Assembly: GCF_030269365.1 (NCBI RefSeq)
Contig: NZ_BSTF01000004.1
Coordinates: forward strand, 62,001-126,000
Origin: Lentzea sp. NBRC 102530
GTDB taxonomy: Bacteria > Actinomycetota > Actinomycetes > Mycobacteriales > Pseudonocardiaceae
Direction of reading: 5' to 3'
DNA: 64,000 nt
The translations under genes and the position numbers were made by a program. The notes beneath the pieces were generated by a model, which made no database searches, had not been told where the DNA came from, and saw only the letters and a list, made by a program, of their open reading frames with translations. This document shows positions 8,282-16,755 of the stretch, piece by piece (the first letter of the stretch is position 1; every line of letters begins with the position of its first letter).

Positions 8282-9145
8282 GTGCTGAAGAAAATGACTT
8301 TTGTGGCGTTGATGGGCGCGCTGGTGGGCGCGTCGTTCGGGGCGGGCGTCGCGAACGCGGCGACGGACCGGAACGGGTCCTGCGAGACGGGCGAGTTCTG
8401 CCTGTTCTACAACAGCGACCAGGCCGGGTCGGTGTCGGACTTCGCCGACTCGGTCGCCGACTACGGTGACGCGCAGCCGAGCTGCTACGAGTTCAAGAGC
8501 GCGGGCAACGGGCAGGGTGTCTGCGTCAAGAACAACGCGGCGTCGGTCTGGAACAAGACCAACAAGGCCGTCACCGTGTTCTACAACAGCAACTACGGTG
8601 GCGCGAAGCAGACGTTCGCGGCCGGTGCCAAGGGCAACCTGAAGGCGGAGCTCAAGAACGAGAACGCCTCCCACCGCATCGGTGACGCGGGCAACGACCC
8701 CGACCCGTCGCCCGGCACCTACCCGGCGCCGGAGACCAACCCGCACCCGTCGGCCACGGCACGCGCGCCGCAGGCGACCAAGCGCACGCAGTTCATCGAC
8801 GACCAGATCGCCTCGAAGACCGGCGAGAAGCAGTGCTGGGTGGGCGACTACCGCAGCTACGAGTCGTCGACGAGCAACCACAACACCGGCAACGCGCTCG
8901 ACTGCACTATCTCCAACGCGATCGGCACCTACCCGACCGAGGCGCAGAAGGCGCAGGGCTGGAAGCTCGCCTACTGGCTGCAGAAGCACGCCTCGAAGCT
9001 CGACGTCCGGTACGTCATCTGGCAGGGCAAGATCTGGAGCGTCGCCCGCGCGTCCGAGGGCTGGCGCAACTACAACGTCGGCGGCGTGACGGCCGGCCAC
9101 TACGACCACGTCCACGTCTCGGTGCAGAACCCGCACGGCGACTGA
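8282..9145 (+). CDS. Secreted protein: peptidase-inhibitor I36-like domain plus M15/ARB_07466-like C-terminal domain
   Basis: 287 residues. GTG 8282 gives MLKKMTFVALMGALVG and a signal peptide ending GVANA-A; ATG 8252 and ATG 8294 are other starts. After the signal comes a cysteine-containing beta-gamma-crystallin-like I36 domain (GEFCLFYNSDQAGS, NSNYGGAKQTF), then a Pro-rich linker and a C-terminal domain with HNTGNALDC and DHVHVSVQNP, reminiscent of metal-binding M15 (VanY/D-Ala-D-Ala carboxypeptidase-like) domains as in ARB_07466-type proteins. Likely acts outside the cell on peptidoglycan or peptides. The gene is monocistronic and ends at a strong hairpin. Confidence 0.75.
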   Translation: MLKKMTFVALMGALVGASFGAGVANAATDRNGSCETGEFCLFYNSDQAGSVSDFADSVADYGDAQPSCYEFKSAGNGQGVCVKNNAASVWNKTNKAVTVFYNSNYGGAKQTFAAGAKGNLKAELKNENASHRIGDAGNDPDPSPGTYPAPETNPHPSATARAPQATKRTQFIDDQIASKTGEKQCWVGDYRSYESSTSNHNTGNALDCTISNAIGTYPTEAQKAQGWKLAYWLQKHASKLDVRYVIWQGKIWSVARASEGWRNYNVGGVTAGHYDHVHVSVQNPHGD

Positions 9146-9162
9146 GCTGAGCTGACACCCCC

Positions 9163-9192
9163 AAGGCGAGCGCACTCCGGTGCGCTCGCCTT
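9163..9192. terminator. Bidirectional terminator between convergent genes
   Basis: Perfect arms AAGGCGAGCGCAC (9163-9175) and GTGCGCTCGCCTT (9180-9192) with a 4-base loop, 17 bases after the stop at 9145 and eight bases before the stop of the minus-strand PucR gene. Confidence 0.8.
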
Positions 9193-9200
9193 ACAGCCGT

Positions 9201-10472
9201 TCAGGCGCGGAGGTCGTGCACGATCAACGACGCCGAGAGCAGCCTGATGTCGGTGGGGTCGGCCGGGTTGTAGCCGGTGAGCTCGGCGACGCGGCGCAGC
9301 CGGTAGTTCAGCGTGTTGCGGTGCAGGTGCAACTCGTCGGCCGTGCGGTGGCGGTTGTGGTCGCTGTTGATGAACACCCGCAACGTGTGCAGCAGGTCGG
9401 GGTGCTCGGACAGGCTGTCCACCACGCGTGCCAAACGCTTGCGGCCGGGGCCGGGGCGGCAGAGCTGGTACTCCAGCAGCACGTCGTCCAGCACGTACGC
9501 GCCGGGAGCCCTGCCCAGCCGCTGCGCGAGTTCCGCGATGTCCGCCGCCTGCCGGGCGGCCGCCGGGATCTCCTCGCGGCTCTCCGCCGCCGCGATGCCG
9601 CCGATCAGGCCGGTGCCCGCGGCGGTCAGCAGGGTGCGGACCAGGTTCGCGGCCGCGTCTATCTCCAGGTCCAGGGAGTCGGCCGTCGTAGGTAGGAGCA
9701 CTGTGCCGCCGTCGTGATCCAACGCCGAGAGGGCGTGCTTGGGCAGTTCTGCCCGTAGGCGTCGCACGAGTCCATGAACGGCCAACCGTGCGTCGGAGCC
9801 GTCGGCAACGGAAGGTGCTTCGACCCGTACGGCGACCACGACGTGGTGCCCGGACAGCTCCAGCCCGATCCGTTCGGCGAGCGGCTCGGCCTCTCGGCCG
9901 GTCAGCAACGCCGCGACCAGCGCGCGACCGGCCTCGCGGCGTTCGGCGTGCAGGGCCTGCTGCTCACCGAGGTACGACCCGGCGACGGCGGGCACCGCGA
10001 CGCTGAGGTACCGCAGCAGCGCGGGCACGGTCGCCAGCAGGTCTCCGATCTCGTCCGGCTCGGCGACGGCGGCCATCGCCTCCCAGCCGACGGTCGCCGC
10101 GACGTGGTACGTGCTGAGCACGATGTCGAGCGGAACGCCCTGCTGAGCGCGCCGCACGGCCGTGGCGATCTGCATGTCCAGCTCTTCGGCCGCAGGAGGC
10201 CGTTGTTCCCGCAACGCGCGCAGGAAGACCTGCAGGTGCCGCGTCACGGCCTCGGTGATCTCGCGGTCCACGAGCTGGTGCGGCAGCTGCCGGTAGGTGG
10301 CGGACCGGGCGAAGAACGCCTCCAGCACCTTCTCGGCGATGCGCGGGATCTGCGTCGCCGCGCGGTCGTAGAGGGGAGCGTCGGGCTTCGGGGCGGGGAT
10401 GTCGACCACCGCCAGAGGCTTGCGCATCCGGTCCGCGGGCGCGATAGCCCGTTCCGGTCTGGTTCTCTGCAC
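9201..10472 (-). CDS. PucR/CdaR family transcriptional regulator
   Basis: 423 residues from GTG 10472; ATG 10427 (MRKPLAVVDIP) is an equally plausible start, as neither has a strong SD. A helical N-terminal region about 150 long is followed by a GGDEF-like CdaR middle domain and the PucR C-terminal HTH (ADELHLHRNTLNYRLRRV, then YNPADPTDIRLL). Such regulators respond to small metabolites such as purine breakdown products or sugar acids. It is alone on its strand, and divergent to a small hypothetical gene, so its target is unknown. Confidence 0.85.
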   Translation of the reverse strand: MQRTRPERAIAPADRMRKPLAVVDIPAPKPDAPLYDRAATQIPRIAEKVLEAFFARSATYRQLPHQLVDREITEAVTRHLQVFLRALREQRPPAAEELDMQIATAVRRAQQGVPLDIVLSTYHVAATVGWEAMAAVAEPDEIGDLLATVPALLRYLSVAVPAVAGSYLGEQQALHAERREAGRALVAALLTGREAEPLAERIGLELSGHHVVVAVRVEAPSVADGSDARLAVHGLVRRLRAELPKHALSALDHDGGTVLLPTTADSLDLEIDAAANLVRTLLTAAGTGLIGGIAAAESREEIPAAARQAADIAELAQRLGRAPGAYVLDDVLLEYQLCRPGPGRKRLARVVDSLSEHPDLLHTLRVFINSDHNRHRTADELHLHRNTLNYRLRRVAELTGYNPADPTDIRLLSASLIVHDLRA

Positions 10473-10566
10473 GAAAGAGGGACAGCCCGGTTGTGCACGT
10501 GCCCGAAAGTTTTGACCCTATCGAGTGATACACGGTGGGGTGCACGCCTGCGCCCAGGCAGGATCG

Positions 10567-10890
10567 GTGACTGTGAGCAGCGTCGAGGAATGCATGAAGT
10601 TGTTGCTGCGTCGCGGGTTCCGGCGAACCGTCGTGCAAGATCGTTTCACCTGCGTCAACGCCGTGATGTTCAGGCGCGTGTGGCGCGGCACCAACGAGAC
10701 GGTGCTCGCGTACTCCGAGCGGGAAGCGCTCGCCTACCGCGTGGCCGAGCAGGACGCGGACCCCAGCGACCCGTTCGTGGTGGACCCCGACCTGACGATG
10801 TGGCAGTGCGGCGGCGAGTTCCTGGACGTCGCGAACCAGCTGCTGGAGCTCCCGGTCGCGCCTGGTCACTCGACCTTCGAACGGAAGTAG
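10567..10890 (+). CDS. Hypothetical protein (about 107 aa)
   Basis: The frame is open from GTG 10525; GTG 10567 or GTG 10573 (AGGA at 10559-10562 is ten bases before it) are more likely starts. The product (MSSVEECMKLLLRRGFRRT core from 10573) is a soluble alpha/beta-looking protein with two internal cysteines and no recognised motif. It is followed by its own neighbour's leaderless promoter, so it is probably a separate unit divergent from the PucR gene. Confidence 0.55.
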   Translation: MTVSSVEECMKLLLRRGFRRTVVQDRFTCVNAVMFRRVWRGTNETVLAYSEREALAYRVAEQDADPSDPFVVDPDLTMWQCGGEFLDVANQLLELPVAPGHSTFERK

Positions 10891-10896
10891 TAATCT
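10891..10896 (+). promoter_or_regulatory. -10 element of a probable leaderless promoter for the NYN gene
   Basis: TAATCT, overlapping the upstream stop codon, is six bases before GTG 10903. Confidence 0.5.
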
Positions 10897-10902
10897 CGAC
10901 CG

Positions 10903-11745
10903 GTGGGTGAGACCGTCCGGATCGGAGTGTTCTACGACGGCACGTGGTTCGCCTACCTCAGCGATTTCTACGCCACCGCGCACCCCAGGGGCGCGCGCGT
11001 CTCCCTCGACGGCCTGCACGACGCGCTGCGCTGGTACGTCCACACCGAGACGGGTCGTCCCCTGGACGAGTGCGTGGTCGCCGAGGCCCACTACGTCCGC
11101 GGCCGCATCGACACCCCGGCGGAGTCGTTCGACCGGGCACTGGCCGCCGCCGGCATCACGCGGCACGACCTGCCGTTGCAGGGCGGCAAGGAGAAGGGCG
11201 TCGACGTCCAGCTCGCGCTGGAGGCGTGGGACCGGGCGATGACCGTGCCGCTGCAGTGGGTCGTCCTGCTGACCGGTGACTCGGACTTCGCCCCGCTCGC
11301 GCAACGCCTGACCGAACGCGGCGTGCACGTCATCGTGCCGGTCGTCGACGTCCAGACCATCGAGAAGCCTCCCGCGTGGACCCCGCGCACCGCCGCGCCG
11401 CTGCGAGCCGCGACGCCGTTCACGCCCGGCTTCGACTCCCTGTTCGCCCCCGGTGACCAGGCCGACTACCCGCTGCGGCGCGCGTTCGTGCGGTCCTCGC
11501 AGGCCGTCGCGTCCCCGGTCGGTGCGCCGCGCGGCCGCCGCAGGGGGACGGTGGCCAGCTGGAAGACCGGGCAGGCACACGGGTTCATCACGGACACGCG
11601 CGGCAGTTCGTGGTTCGTCTCGCGCGACGAGCTGCCGAGCGGGCTGACGTTGCTGCTCGCCGGTACACCCGTGTCGTTCACCGGCTCGCCCGCCCCGATG
11701 CCCGGCCGCAAGTACCCGAGGGCGCAGGCCGTCCGCCCCGAATGA
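10903..11745 (+). CDS. NYN-domain (LabA/DUF88-like) RNase fused to a cold-shock-like domain
   Basis: 280 residues. The N-terminal 165 residues are a NYN/PIN-like nuclease domain: VFYDGTW near 8 (first acidic residue), GVDVQLALE near 104 and LLTGDSDFAPLAQRL near 122 supply the conserved aspartates that bind metal in PIN-fold RNases. After a linker, the last 70 residues (RGTVASWKTGQAHGFI, SSWFVSRDELPSG) resemble a cold-shock/S1-like nucleic-acid-binding barrel, with the GxVxxW...GFI pattern of CSD proteins. This suggests an RNA-processing enzyme; targets unknown. Confidence 0.75.
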   Translation: MGETVRIGVFYDGTWFAYLSDFYATAHPRGARVSLDGLHDALRWYVHTETGRPLDECVVAEAHYVRGRIDTPAESFDRALAAAGITRHDLPLQGGKEKGVDVQLALEAWDRAMTVPLQWVVLLTGDSDFAPLAQRLTERGVHVIVPVVDVQTIEKPPAWTPRTAAPLRAATPFTPGFDSLFAPGDQADYPLRRAFVRSSQAVASPVGAPRGRRRGTVASWKTGQAHGFITDTRGSSWFVSRDELPSGLTLLLAGTPVSFTGSPAPMPGRKYPRAQAVRPE

Positions 11746-11815
11746 CATTTGTCATCCGGACCTCGTGACTCCGCTTCACTACTGCCGGAAGCCCGCTGCG
11801 ATCAGGCTTTGAGGC

Positions 11816-12706
11816 ATGGAAACGGTGCTCGAGGTCAGAGGGGCGCGACACGACTACGGCGCCACCAAAGCGTTGGACGGCGTCGATCTCGACGTCGGCG
11901 CGGGGGAGTGCGTGGCGTTGCTCGGGCCGAACGGCGCGGGCAAGACGACGCTGGTGAACCAGATCGTCGGACTGCTGCCGCACCACGGCGAGTCGGTGCG
12001 CGTCGGAGGAGGAGACCCGCGCATCGCGGCGACGCGGCGGCAGCTCGGGGTGGTGCAGCAGTCGCTGGGGTTCCCGACCACGTTGAAGGTGTCCGAACTG
12101 GTCACCGGTGCCGCGGTGCGCGCGGGCAAGCCCAGGTCGGCGGCCGGGCCGGTGATGGCCGAACTCGACCTCACCGACCTGGCCGGACGGCGCGCGGTCA
12201 AGCTCTCTGGCGGCCAGAAGCAACGGCTGCAGCTCGCGATGGCGCTCGTCGGCGACCCGAGGCTGCTGGTCCTGGACGAACCGACGGCGGGCCTGGACGT
12301 CCCGGCGCGCAAGCGGTTCTGGCAGATCCTCGCCGAACGGCGCGAGCGCGGCGTCGGCGTCCTGCTCACCACGCACCTCATCGAGGAGTCCTCGGCCGTC
12401 GCCGACCGCGTCGTGGTGCTCGACCGCGGCCGGGTCGTGGCCCAGGGCACGCCGGACGAACTGGTCGCGCGGCTGCCCGACCGCACGGTCATCGCCCGGA
12501 CGGGGCTGGCCTTGGAGCAGCTCCAAGCGCTGCCCGGTGTCGTGTCGCTGCGCACCGACGGCGACCACGTGCACCTCGGCACCCGCACGCCGGAAGCGCT
12601 GCTGCGGGTGCTGCTCGTGCAGGACCCCGGACTCACCGGCCTGCGGGTCGAGGGTGCCGGGCTGGAGGAGGCGGTCGCGGGACTGATCGAGAGGGGTGCG
12701 GCATGA
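11816..12706 (+). CDS. ABC transporter ATP-binding protein (DrrA-type)
   Basis: 296 residues. Walker A GPNGAGKT near 37, signature LSGGQKQR near 130, Walker B LLVLDEPTAGLD near 150 and H-loop TTH near 186; a C-terminal extension of about 80 residues is typical of ABC-2 exporters for drugs and lipids. Overlaps the permease start (ATGA at 12703), and is in one operon with a two-component pair. Confidence 0.9.
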   Translation: METVLEVRGARHDYGATKALDGVDLDVGAGECVALLGPNGAGKTTLVNQIVGLLPHHGESVRVGGGDPRIAATRRQLGVVQQSLGFPTTLKVSELVTGAAVRAGKPRSAAGPVMAELDLTDLAGRRAVKLSGGQKQRLQLAMALVGDPRLLVLDEPTAGLDVPARKRFWQILAERRERGVGVLLTTHLIEESSAVADRVVVLDRGRVVAQGTPDELVARLPDRTVIARTGLALEQLQALPGVVSLRTDGDHVHLGTRTPEALLRVLLVQDPGLTGLRVEGAGLEEAVAGLIERGAA

Positions 12707-13440
12707 CCAGGCAGGTCTTCGGGGTGGAGGTCGCGGACGAGCTGAGGGGTATCGTCCGCGAACCCGCCGCCCTGTTCTTCTCGGTGGTCATGCCGGTGGC
12801 GTTCTTCGCGCTCTTCGTGTCGTTGTTCGGGAAGTTCAGCGCCGGCGGGTTGTCCGCGGGCACGCAGATGATCGCCACGTTCGGCGCGTTCGGCGTGATC
12901 TCGGTGGTGCTGATGAACCCCGGCCTCGGGGTGGCGGCCGACCGGGAACGCGGGTGGCTGCGCGCGAAGCAGGTGTCGTCGGTGCCGATCGGCGTGACGC
13001 TGGCGGCGAAGGTGGTGGCGGCACTGCCCTACGCGGCCGGGGTGCTGGTCGCGATGACGGCGACGGCGGCGCTGACCGGTGCGTTGAACGCGCCCGCGCT
13101 CGCGTTGCTGAGGCTCGGCGTCGTGCTGGTCATCGGCTCGCTGCCGTTCGCGCTGGTGAGTCTCGCGATCGGGTTCCAGGTCAAGGCGGGCGCGGGGGCG
13201 GCCATCCTGAACGCGATCATGATCCCGACGTCCGTCGTGTCCGGACTGTGGATGCCGCTCGACATCATGCCGCCGTTCTTCCGCGACATCGCGGCGTTCC
13301 TGCCCAACCACCACCTGTCCGAACTGGCTCGCGCGCAGCTCAACGGCGGTCCGGTGCTCACGCACGTGCTGGTGCTGCTGGCGTTCGCCGGGGTGGCTGC
13401 GGTGGCCGCGGGCGTGTCGTATCGTCATGCCCGGTCATGA
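12703..13440 (+). CDS. ABC-2 type transporter permease
   Basis: 245 residues with six transmembrane segments. The N-terminal cytosolic stretch (VADELRGIVREPAALFF) and a late hydrophilic loop before TM6 (MPLDIMPPFFRDIAAFLPNH) are typical of ABC-2/DrrB permeases. Translation is coupled to the ATPase upstream and, by ATGA, to the kinase downstream. Probable export of a drug, lipid or peptide sensed by the same operon's kinase. Confidence 0.9.
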   Translation: MTRQVFGVEVADELRGIVREPAALFFSVVMPVAFFALFVSLFGKFSAGGLSAGTQMIATFGAFGVISVVLMNPGLGVAADRERGWLRAKQVSSVPIGVTLAAKVVAALPYAAGVLVAMTATAALTGALNAPALALLRLGVVLVIGSLPFALVSLAIGFQVKAGAGAAILNAIMIPTSVVSGLWMPLDIMPPFFRDIAAFLPNHHLSELARAQLNGGPVLTHVLVLLAFAGVAAVAAGVSYRHARS

Positions 13441-14501
13441 GAAAAGCCGTGGGATTCTCGCGCTGGGTGCACCTGATCTACCTGGGCAACCTGCTGTGGG
13501 CACCGATCTTCGACCCGAGCACGGACTGGGTGGACTGGGCGCTCGTCGCCGTGGTGGTCGCGGCCTTCGTCCCGATGTACGTGCTGGCCTGGTACCGCCC
13601 GGAGCTGATCCGCTGGCGCTGCCTGGTGCCGACGGTCGTGCTCGGCGCGCTGGTCACGCCGTTCAACACCGGTGCGGCGGTGCTCTTCGTCTACGCCGGG
13701 GTGTTCGCGGGGCTCGCGGAGTCGCGCCGGGTGGCGATGCGCTGGTTCGTGGCGTTGACGGCGTTGATCTGCCTGTTCGGCGTGGTGTCGGTGGTCGAGT
13801 TGCCGTACCGGATCTGGGGCCTGCTGCCGTCGCTGATCTTCCTGTGGCTGATCGGCGTCGTGCAGGTCGACTGGTCGGAACGCGAGCGCGAGCAGTCGGA
13901 CCTGCGCATCCGCACCGCCCGCATCGAGCACCTCGCCACCCTCGCGGAACGCGAACGCATCGCCCGCGACCTGCACGACCTGCTCGGCCACACGCTGACC
14001 GCGATCATCGTGCGGGCCCAGCTCGTCAGCGCGGACCCCTCCCGGGCCCGGGAGGAGGCCGCGGAGATCGAACGGGCCGCGCGGGCGGCGCTGGGCGAGG
14101 TCCGCGACGCCGTCAGCGGCTGGCGCACCGCGTCCCTCGACACCGAACTGGAAGCCGCCCGAGCCGCGTTGTCGAGCCTGGGCGTGGAGGTCGTCCTGCG
14201 GCGCGACCCGGAACTCGCGATCGTCGGCTCGACCGAGCACGAACTGGCGCTGGCGTTGCGGGAAGCCGTCACGAACGTGGCGAGGCACGCCCGCGCCAGG
14301 ACGTGCCACATCGCCGTCGAGGCCCGCGACGGCGAGCTGCGGCTGGTGGTCGCGGACGACGGCGTCGGCGGCCACGCGCCGGAGGGCAACGGCCTGACGG
14401 GCATGCGCGAACGGATCGCCGCGCTCGGCGGCCTGGTCGCGCGCACCGCCGCTGCCGGCACCACCGTCACCATCGCCGTCCCGCTGAAGGTGGCCACGTG
14501 A
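13437..14501 (+). CDS. DesK-like sensor histidine kinase
   Basis: 354 residues. Five to six N-terminal transmembrane segments in the first 140 residues, then a coiled stretch and HisKA_3 box RIARDLHDLLGHTLTAII with the phospho-histidine at residue 180; HATPase motifs DDGVGG and GNGLTGMRERI follow. The ABC-permease-kinase-regulator order is the one seen for DesKR-like systems in Gram-positives, where the kinase senses membrane state and controls the exporter. Confidence 0.9.
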   Translation: MRKAVGFSRWVHLIYLGNLLWAPIFDPSTDWVDWALVAVVVAAFVPMYVLAWYRPELIRWRCLVPTVVLGALVTPFNTGAAVLFVYAGVFAGLAESRRVAMRWFVALTALICLFGVVSVVELPYRIWGLLPSLIFLWLIGVVQVDWSEREREQSDLRIRTARIEHLATLAERERIARDLHDLLGHTLTAIIVRAQLVSADPSRAREEAAEIERAARAALGEVRDAVSGWRTASLDTELEAARAALSSLGVEVVLRRDPELAIVGSTEHELALALREAVTNVARHARARTCHIAVEARDGELRLVVADDGVGGHAPEGNGLTGMRERIAALGGLVARTAAAGTTVTIAVPLKVAT

Positions 14502-15100
14502 TCAGGGTCGTGCTCGCGGAGGACCAGGCGATGGTGCGCGGCGCGTTCGCGCAGTTGCTGGACCTGCAACCGGACGTCACGGTCGTCGCGACGGCGGGAG
14601 ACGGCGACGAGGCGCTGGCCGCGGTGGCGGAACACCGGCCGGACGTGCTGCTGACCGACATCGAGATGCCGCGCCGCACCGGGCTCGACGTGGCTCAGGC
14701 GTTGAGCGAACGCGGCGACCCGACGCGGGTCCTGATCATCACGACGTTCGCGCGCAGCGGGTACCTGCGGCGCGCGATGGACGCGGGCGTGGCGGGGTAC
14801 GTGCTGAAGGACGCGCCGATCGCCGAGCTGGTGTCGGCGCTGCGGCGGGTGCACGCGGGCGAACGGGTGGTGGCACCGGAACTCGCGATGGCCGCGTGGG
14901 ACAGCGCGGACCCGTTGACGCCACGGGAACGCGAGCTGCTGCAGGAGGTCACGACGGGGGCGAGCAACGCGGACATCGCGGCCAGGCTCAACCTCGCCGA
15001 GGGGACCGTGCGGAACTACCTGTCGACGGCGATGGCCAAGCTGGGGGCGCGCAACAGGTCTGAGGCGGCGAACACGGCACGGGAACGCGGCTGGCTCTAG
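14498..15100 (+). CDS. DesR-like response regulator
   Basis: 200 residues. Receiver with E8-D9, phospho-acceptor D54 (LLTDIEMPRRTG), lysine in GYVLKDAP, and a LuxR HTH (LTPRERELLQEV, NADIAARLNLAEGTVRNYLS). Last gene of the ABC operon; its stop lies three bases from the convergent AlkD-like gene with no hairpin between, so read-through antisense RNA is possible. Confidence 0.9.
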   Translation: MIRVVLAEDQAMVRGAFAQLLDLQPDVTVVATAGDGDEALAAVAEHRPDVLLTDIEMPRRTGLDVAQALSERGDPTRVLIITTFARSGYLRRAMDAGVAGYVLKDAPIAELVSALRRVHAGERVVAPELAMAAWDSADPLTPRERELLQEVTTGASNADIAARLNLAEGTVRNYLSTAMAKLGARNRSEAANTARERGWL

Positions 15101-15103
15101 GGA

Positions 15104-15769
15104 CTATCCCTTGCGCCGCACCATCTCCGCGATCCAGATCGGCGCGAACGGCGACGTGCACCCGGCCGGCGTCGGGTAGTCCTTCAACACCTCCAGGCGT
15201 TCGCCGATCTCCACCGCCCGCGCCCGCAGCTCCGGCCGTTCGATCCCGATCTGCGCCAGGCAGTGGTTCATCGCCCACTGCAACCGCTGCGGCGCGTCCT
15301 TCATGTCCTTCTCGATCCGGTCGAGCAGCCCGTCGAGGTCGAGCCCGTCCGGTTGCTTCGCCACCCGGTCGACCGTCAGCGCCCAGCCCGCACTCGCGAC
15401 CACCGGGTCGTCGTCGGCGAACCACAGCACGCGCAACGCCTCGCAGTGCGGCGACTTCTTGACCACGTAGTTGACGAGCCAGTCGTGCACCTTGGGGCGC
15501 ACGGCCTCGCGCAGCATCGCGTCCAGGTCGTCCTGCGAGAAGGCCTTGGGGCGGTTGACCAGCAACGCGAGCAGGCGCGCGGCGGTGTCGCCGGTGGACC
15601 AGAGTTCGACCGCGAGGTCCTGCTGGGTCTTGAGCCGCTTGGCGATCGCGCGGAGCTTCGTGAGGTTCACGCCGTGGTCGTCGCCGTGCTTCTCGTTGAC
15701 CACGCGCATCTTCGGGTCGTCGAGCGCGGCCAGTTCGGCCATCAACGCGCTCACCGTCTCGCTCGCCAC
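15104..15769 (-). CDS. DNA alkylation repair protein (AlkD/HEAT-repeat glycosylase family)
   Basis: 221 residues, all helical. Features of the AlkD-like family: GVNLTKLRAIAKRL near 33, the LWSTGDTAARLLA helix, KVHDWLVNYVVKKSPH near 93 and a C-terminal CLAQIG segment. These proteins remove bulky or alkylated bases by a HEAT-repeat fold. Some subfamily members lack the catalytic aspartate, so glycosylase activity is not assured. Monocistronic. Confidence 0.75.
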   Translation of the reverse strand: MASETVSALMAELAALDDPKMRVVNEKHGDDHGVNLTKLRAIAKRLKTQQDLAVELWSTGDTAARLLALLVNRPKAFSQDDLDAMLREAVRPKVHDWLVNYVVKKSPHCEALRVLWFADDDPVVASAGWALTVDRVAKQPDGLDLDGLLDRIEKDMKDAPQRLQWAMNHCLAQIGIERPELRARAVEIGERLEVLKDYPTPAGCTSPFAPIWIAEMVRRKG

Positions 15770-15828
15770 CGTCCGACCTCCCGTTCGCCACCGACGCCCG
15801 ACAGCCTATGGGCGAACACCGAAAAAGG

Positions 15829-15860
15829 CGGCTTGTGCCTCTTGCCGGAGGCACAAGCCG
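15829..15860 (-). terminator. Rho-independent terminator for the minus-strand merR transcript
   Basis: Arms CGGCTTGTGCCTC (15829-15841) and GAGGCACAAGCCG (15848-15860) pair perfectly around six bases. Read on the minus strand the hairpin is followed by CCTTTTTC, a U-tract, so it ends transcription from 15914 leftward. Confidence 0.85.
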
Positions 15861-15913
15861 CTGTGACGATCGCGGCCTTGTTGCTGTCGCTGCCGTCCGC
15901 GACGTCGAGGCGC

Positions 15914-16279
15914 TCAGTCGCTCAGCGCCGCGACCACCGGGCACTGAGCCCGGACGCCGTTCTCGGCGACGTCGAGCAACGCGAGCCGCACCTTCTCCAG
16001 GTCGCGCATCCGCTGTTCGATCTCGGCGACCTTGACGCCCACCACGTCACCGACGTCGGGCTCGACGGAGGCGGCGAGCAACTGCTCGACCTCGGTGAGG
16101 GTGAAGCCGAGCCGGGCGGCGCGGCGGATGAACTTCAACCGCCGCAGCGCCTCCTGGTCGTAGTGCCGGTAGCCGCCGTGGGAGCGGGCGGAGGGGAGGA
16201 CGAGGCCCCGGCGTTCGTAGAACCGCACGGTGCTGATGCCCACCCCGGCGGCGCGGGCCAGTTCGGATATGCGCACCAC
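15914..16279 (-). CDS. MerR family transcriptional regulator
   Basis: 121 residues. N-terminal winged HTH (ISELARAAGVGISTVRFYERRGL, GYRHYDQEALRRL) and a dimerisation helix ending at residue 110. A single C-terminal cysteine (AQCPVV) is present; with no CxnC metal loop, it is not an obvious metal sensor. It lies six bases behind a small membrane gene and both are probably driven by the MerR-type promoter at 16653-16678, so it likely regulates itself. Confidence 0.9.
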   Translation of the reverse strand: MVRISELARAAGVGISTVRFYERRGLVLPSARSHGGYRHYDQEALRRLKFIRRAARLGFTLTEVEQLLAASVEPDVGDVVGVKVAEIEQRMRDLEKVRLALLDVAENGVRAQCPVVAALSD

Positions 16280-16285
16280 CGGAAA

Positions 16286-16639
16286 CTACCTCCGCACCAA
16301 GGCGCGCAGCTGGGCCGCGCCCCAGAACAGTTCGAGGGCGAGGAATCCTGCCAGCGCCGGCGTGTGCCCCTGCCACAACGCCCACGTGAACCACACGCTG
16401 AACAGCGCGCGGCCGACCGTGTCGGTCGCGATCAGCAACGGTTCGGGGCGCAGCCACCGCACCACGGACCACATCACCACCACGGTGCCGAACAGCGTGG
16501 CGAACAACAACGTCTGCGCACTGTGGGGCGTGCCCAGCAGGTCCAGCGCGAGAGCGGCGCTCCACGGCGTGATGAACGCGATGCTCGCCACGAGGTCGTA
16601 CAGCGCACCGGCTTTGCCCCAGCGGGCCACAGGAGTCAT
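16286..16639 (-). CDS. Small integral membrane protein under MerR control
   Basis: 117 residues from ATG 16639, preferred over an upstream TTG (16678) that lies in the -35 box. Four hydrophobic helices and no SD: the start is about 13 bases behind the -10 region. First gene of a two-gene operon with the MerR regulator. It has no motif I recognise; a stress-induced membrane or transport role is suggested only by the regulator. Confidence 0.7.
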   Translation of the reverse strand: MTPVARWGKAGALYDLVASIAFITPWSAALALDLLGTPHSAQTLLFATLFGTVVVMWSVVRWLRPEPLLIATDTVGRALFSVWFTWALWQGHTPALAGFLALELFWGAAQLRALVRR

Positions 16640-16652
16640 GTGGGCCACGATC

Positions 16653-16678
16653 GACCCTGCACCACGGTGCCGAGTCAA
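16653..16678 (-). promoter_or_regulatory. MerR-type promoter/operator with 9/11 dyad
   Basis: On the minus strand a TTGACT -35 box (16678-16673) is followed by a dyad, GACTCGGCACC-GT-GGTGCAGGGTC, whose half-sites match at 9 of 11 positions, and then TCGATC as a possible -10 about 18-19 bases away. The over-long spacer filled with a dyad is the hallmark of MerR-activated promoters. Confidence 0.6.
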
Positions 16679-16755
16679 GCCGGGGACCGGCTGCTGGCCC
16701 GCCCGTCGACCCCGACGCTGCTAGCCTGCGAATCCGGGTGACCGGAGGGAGGCGC

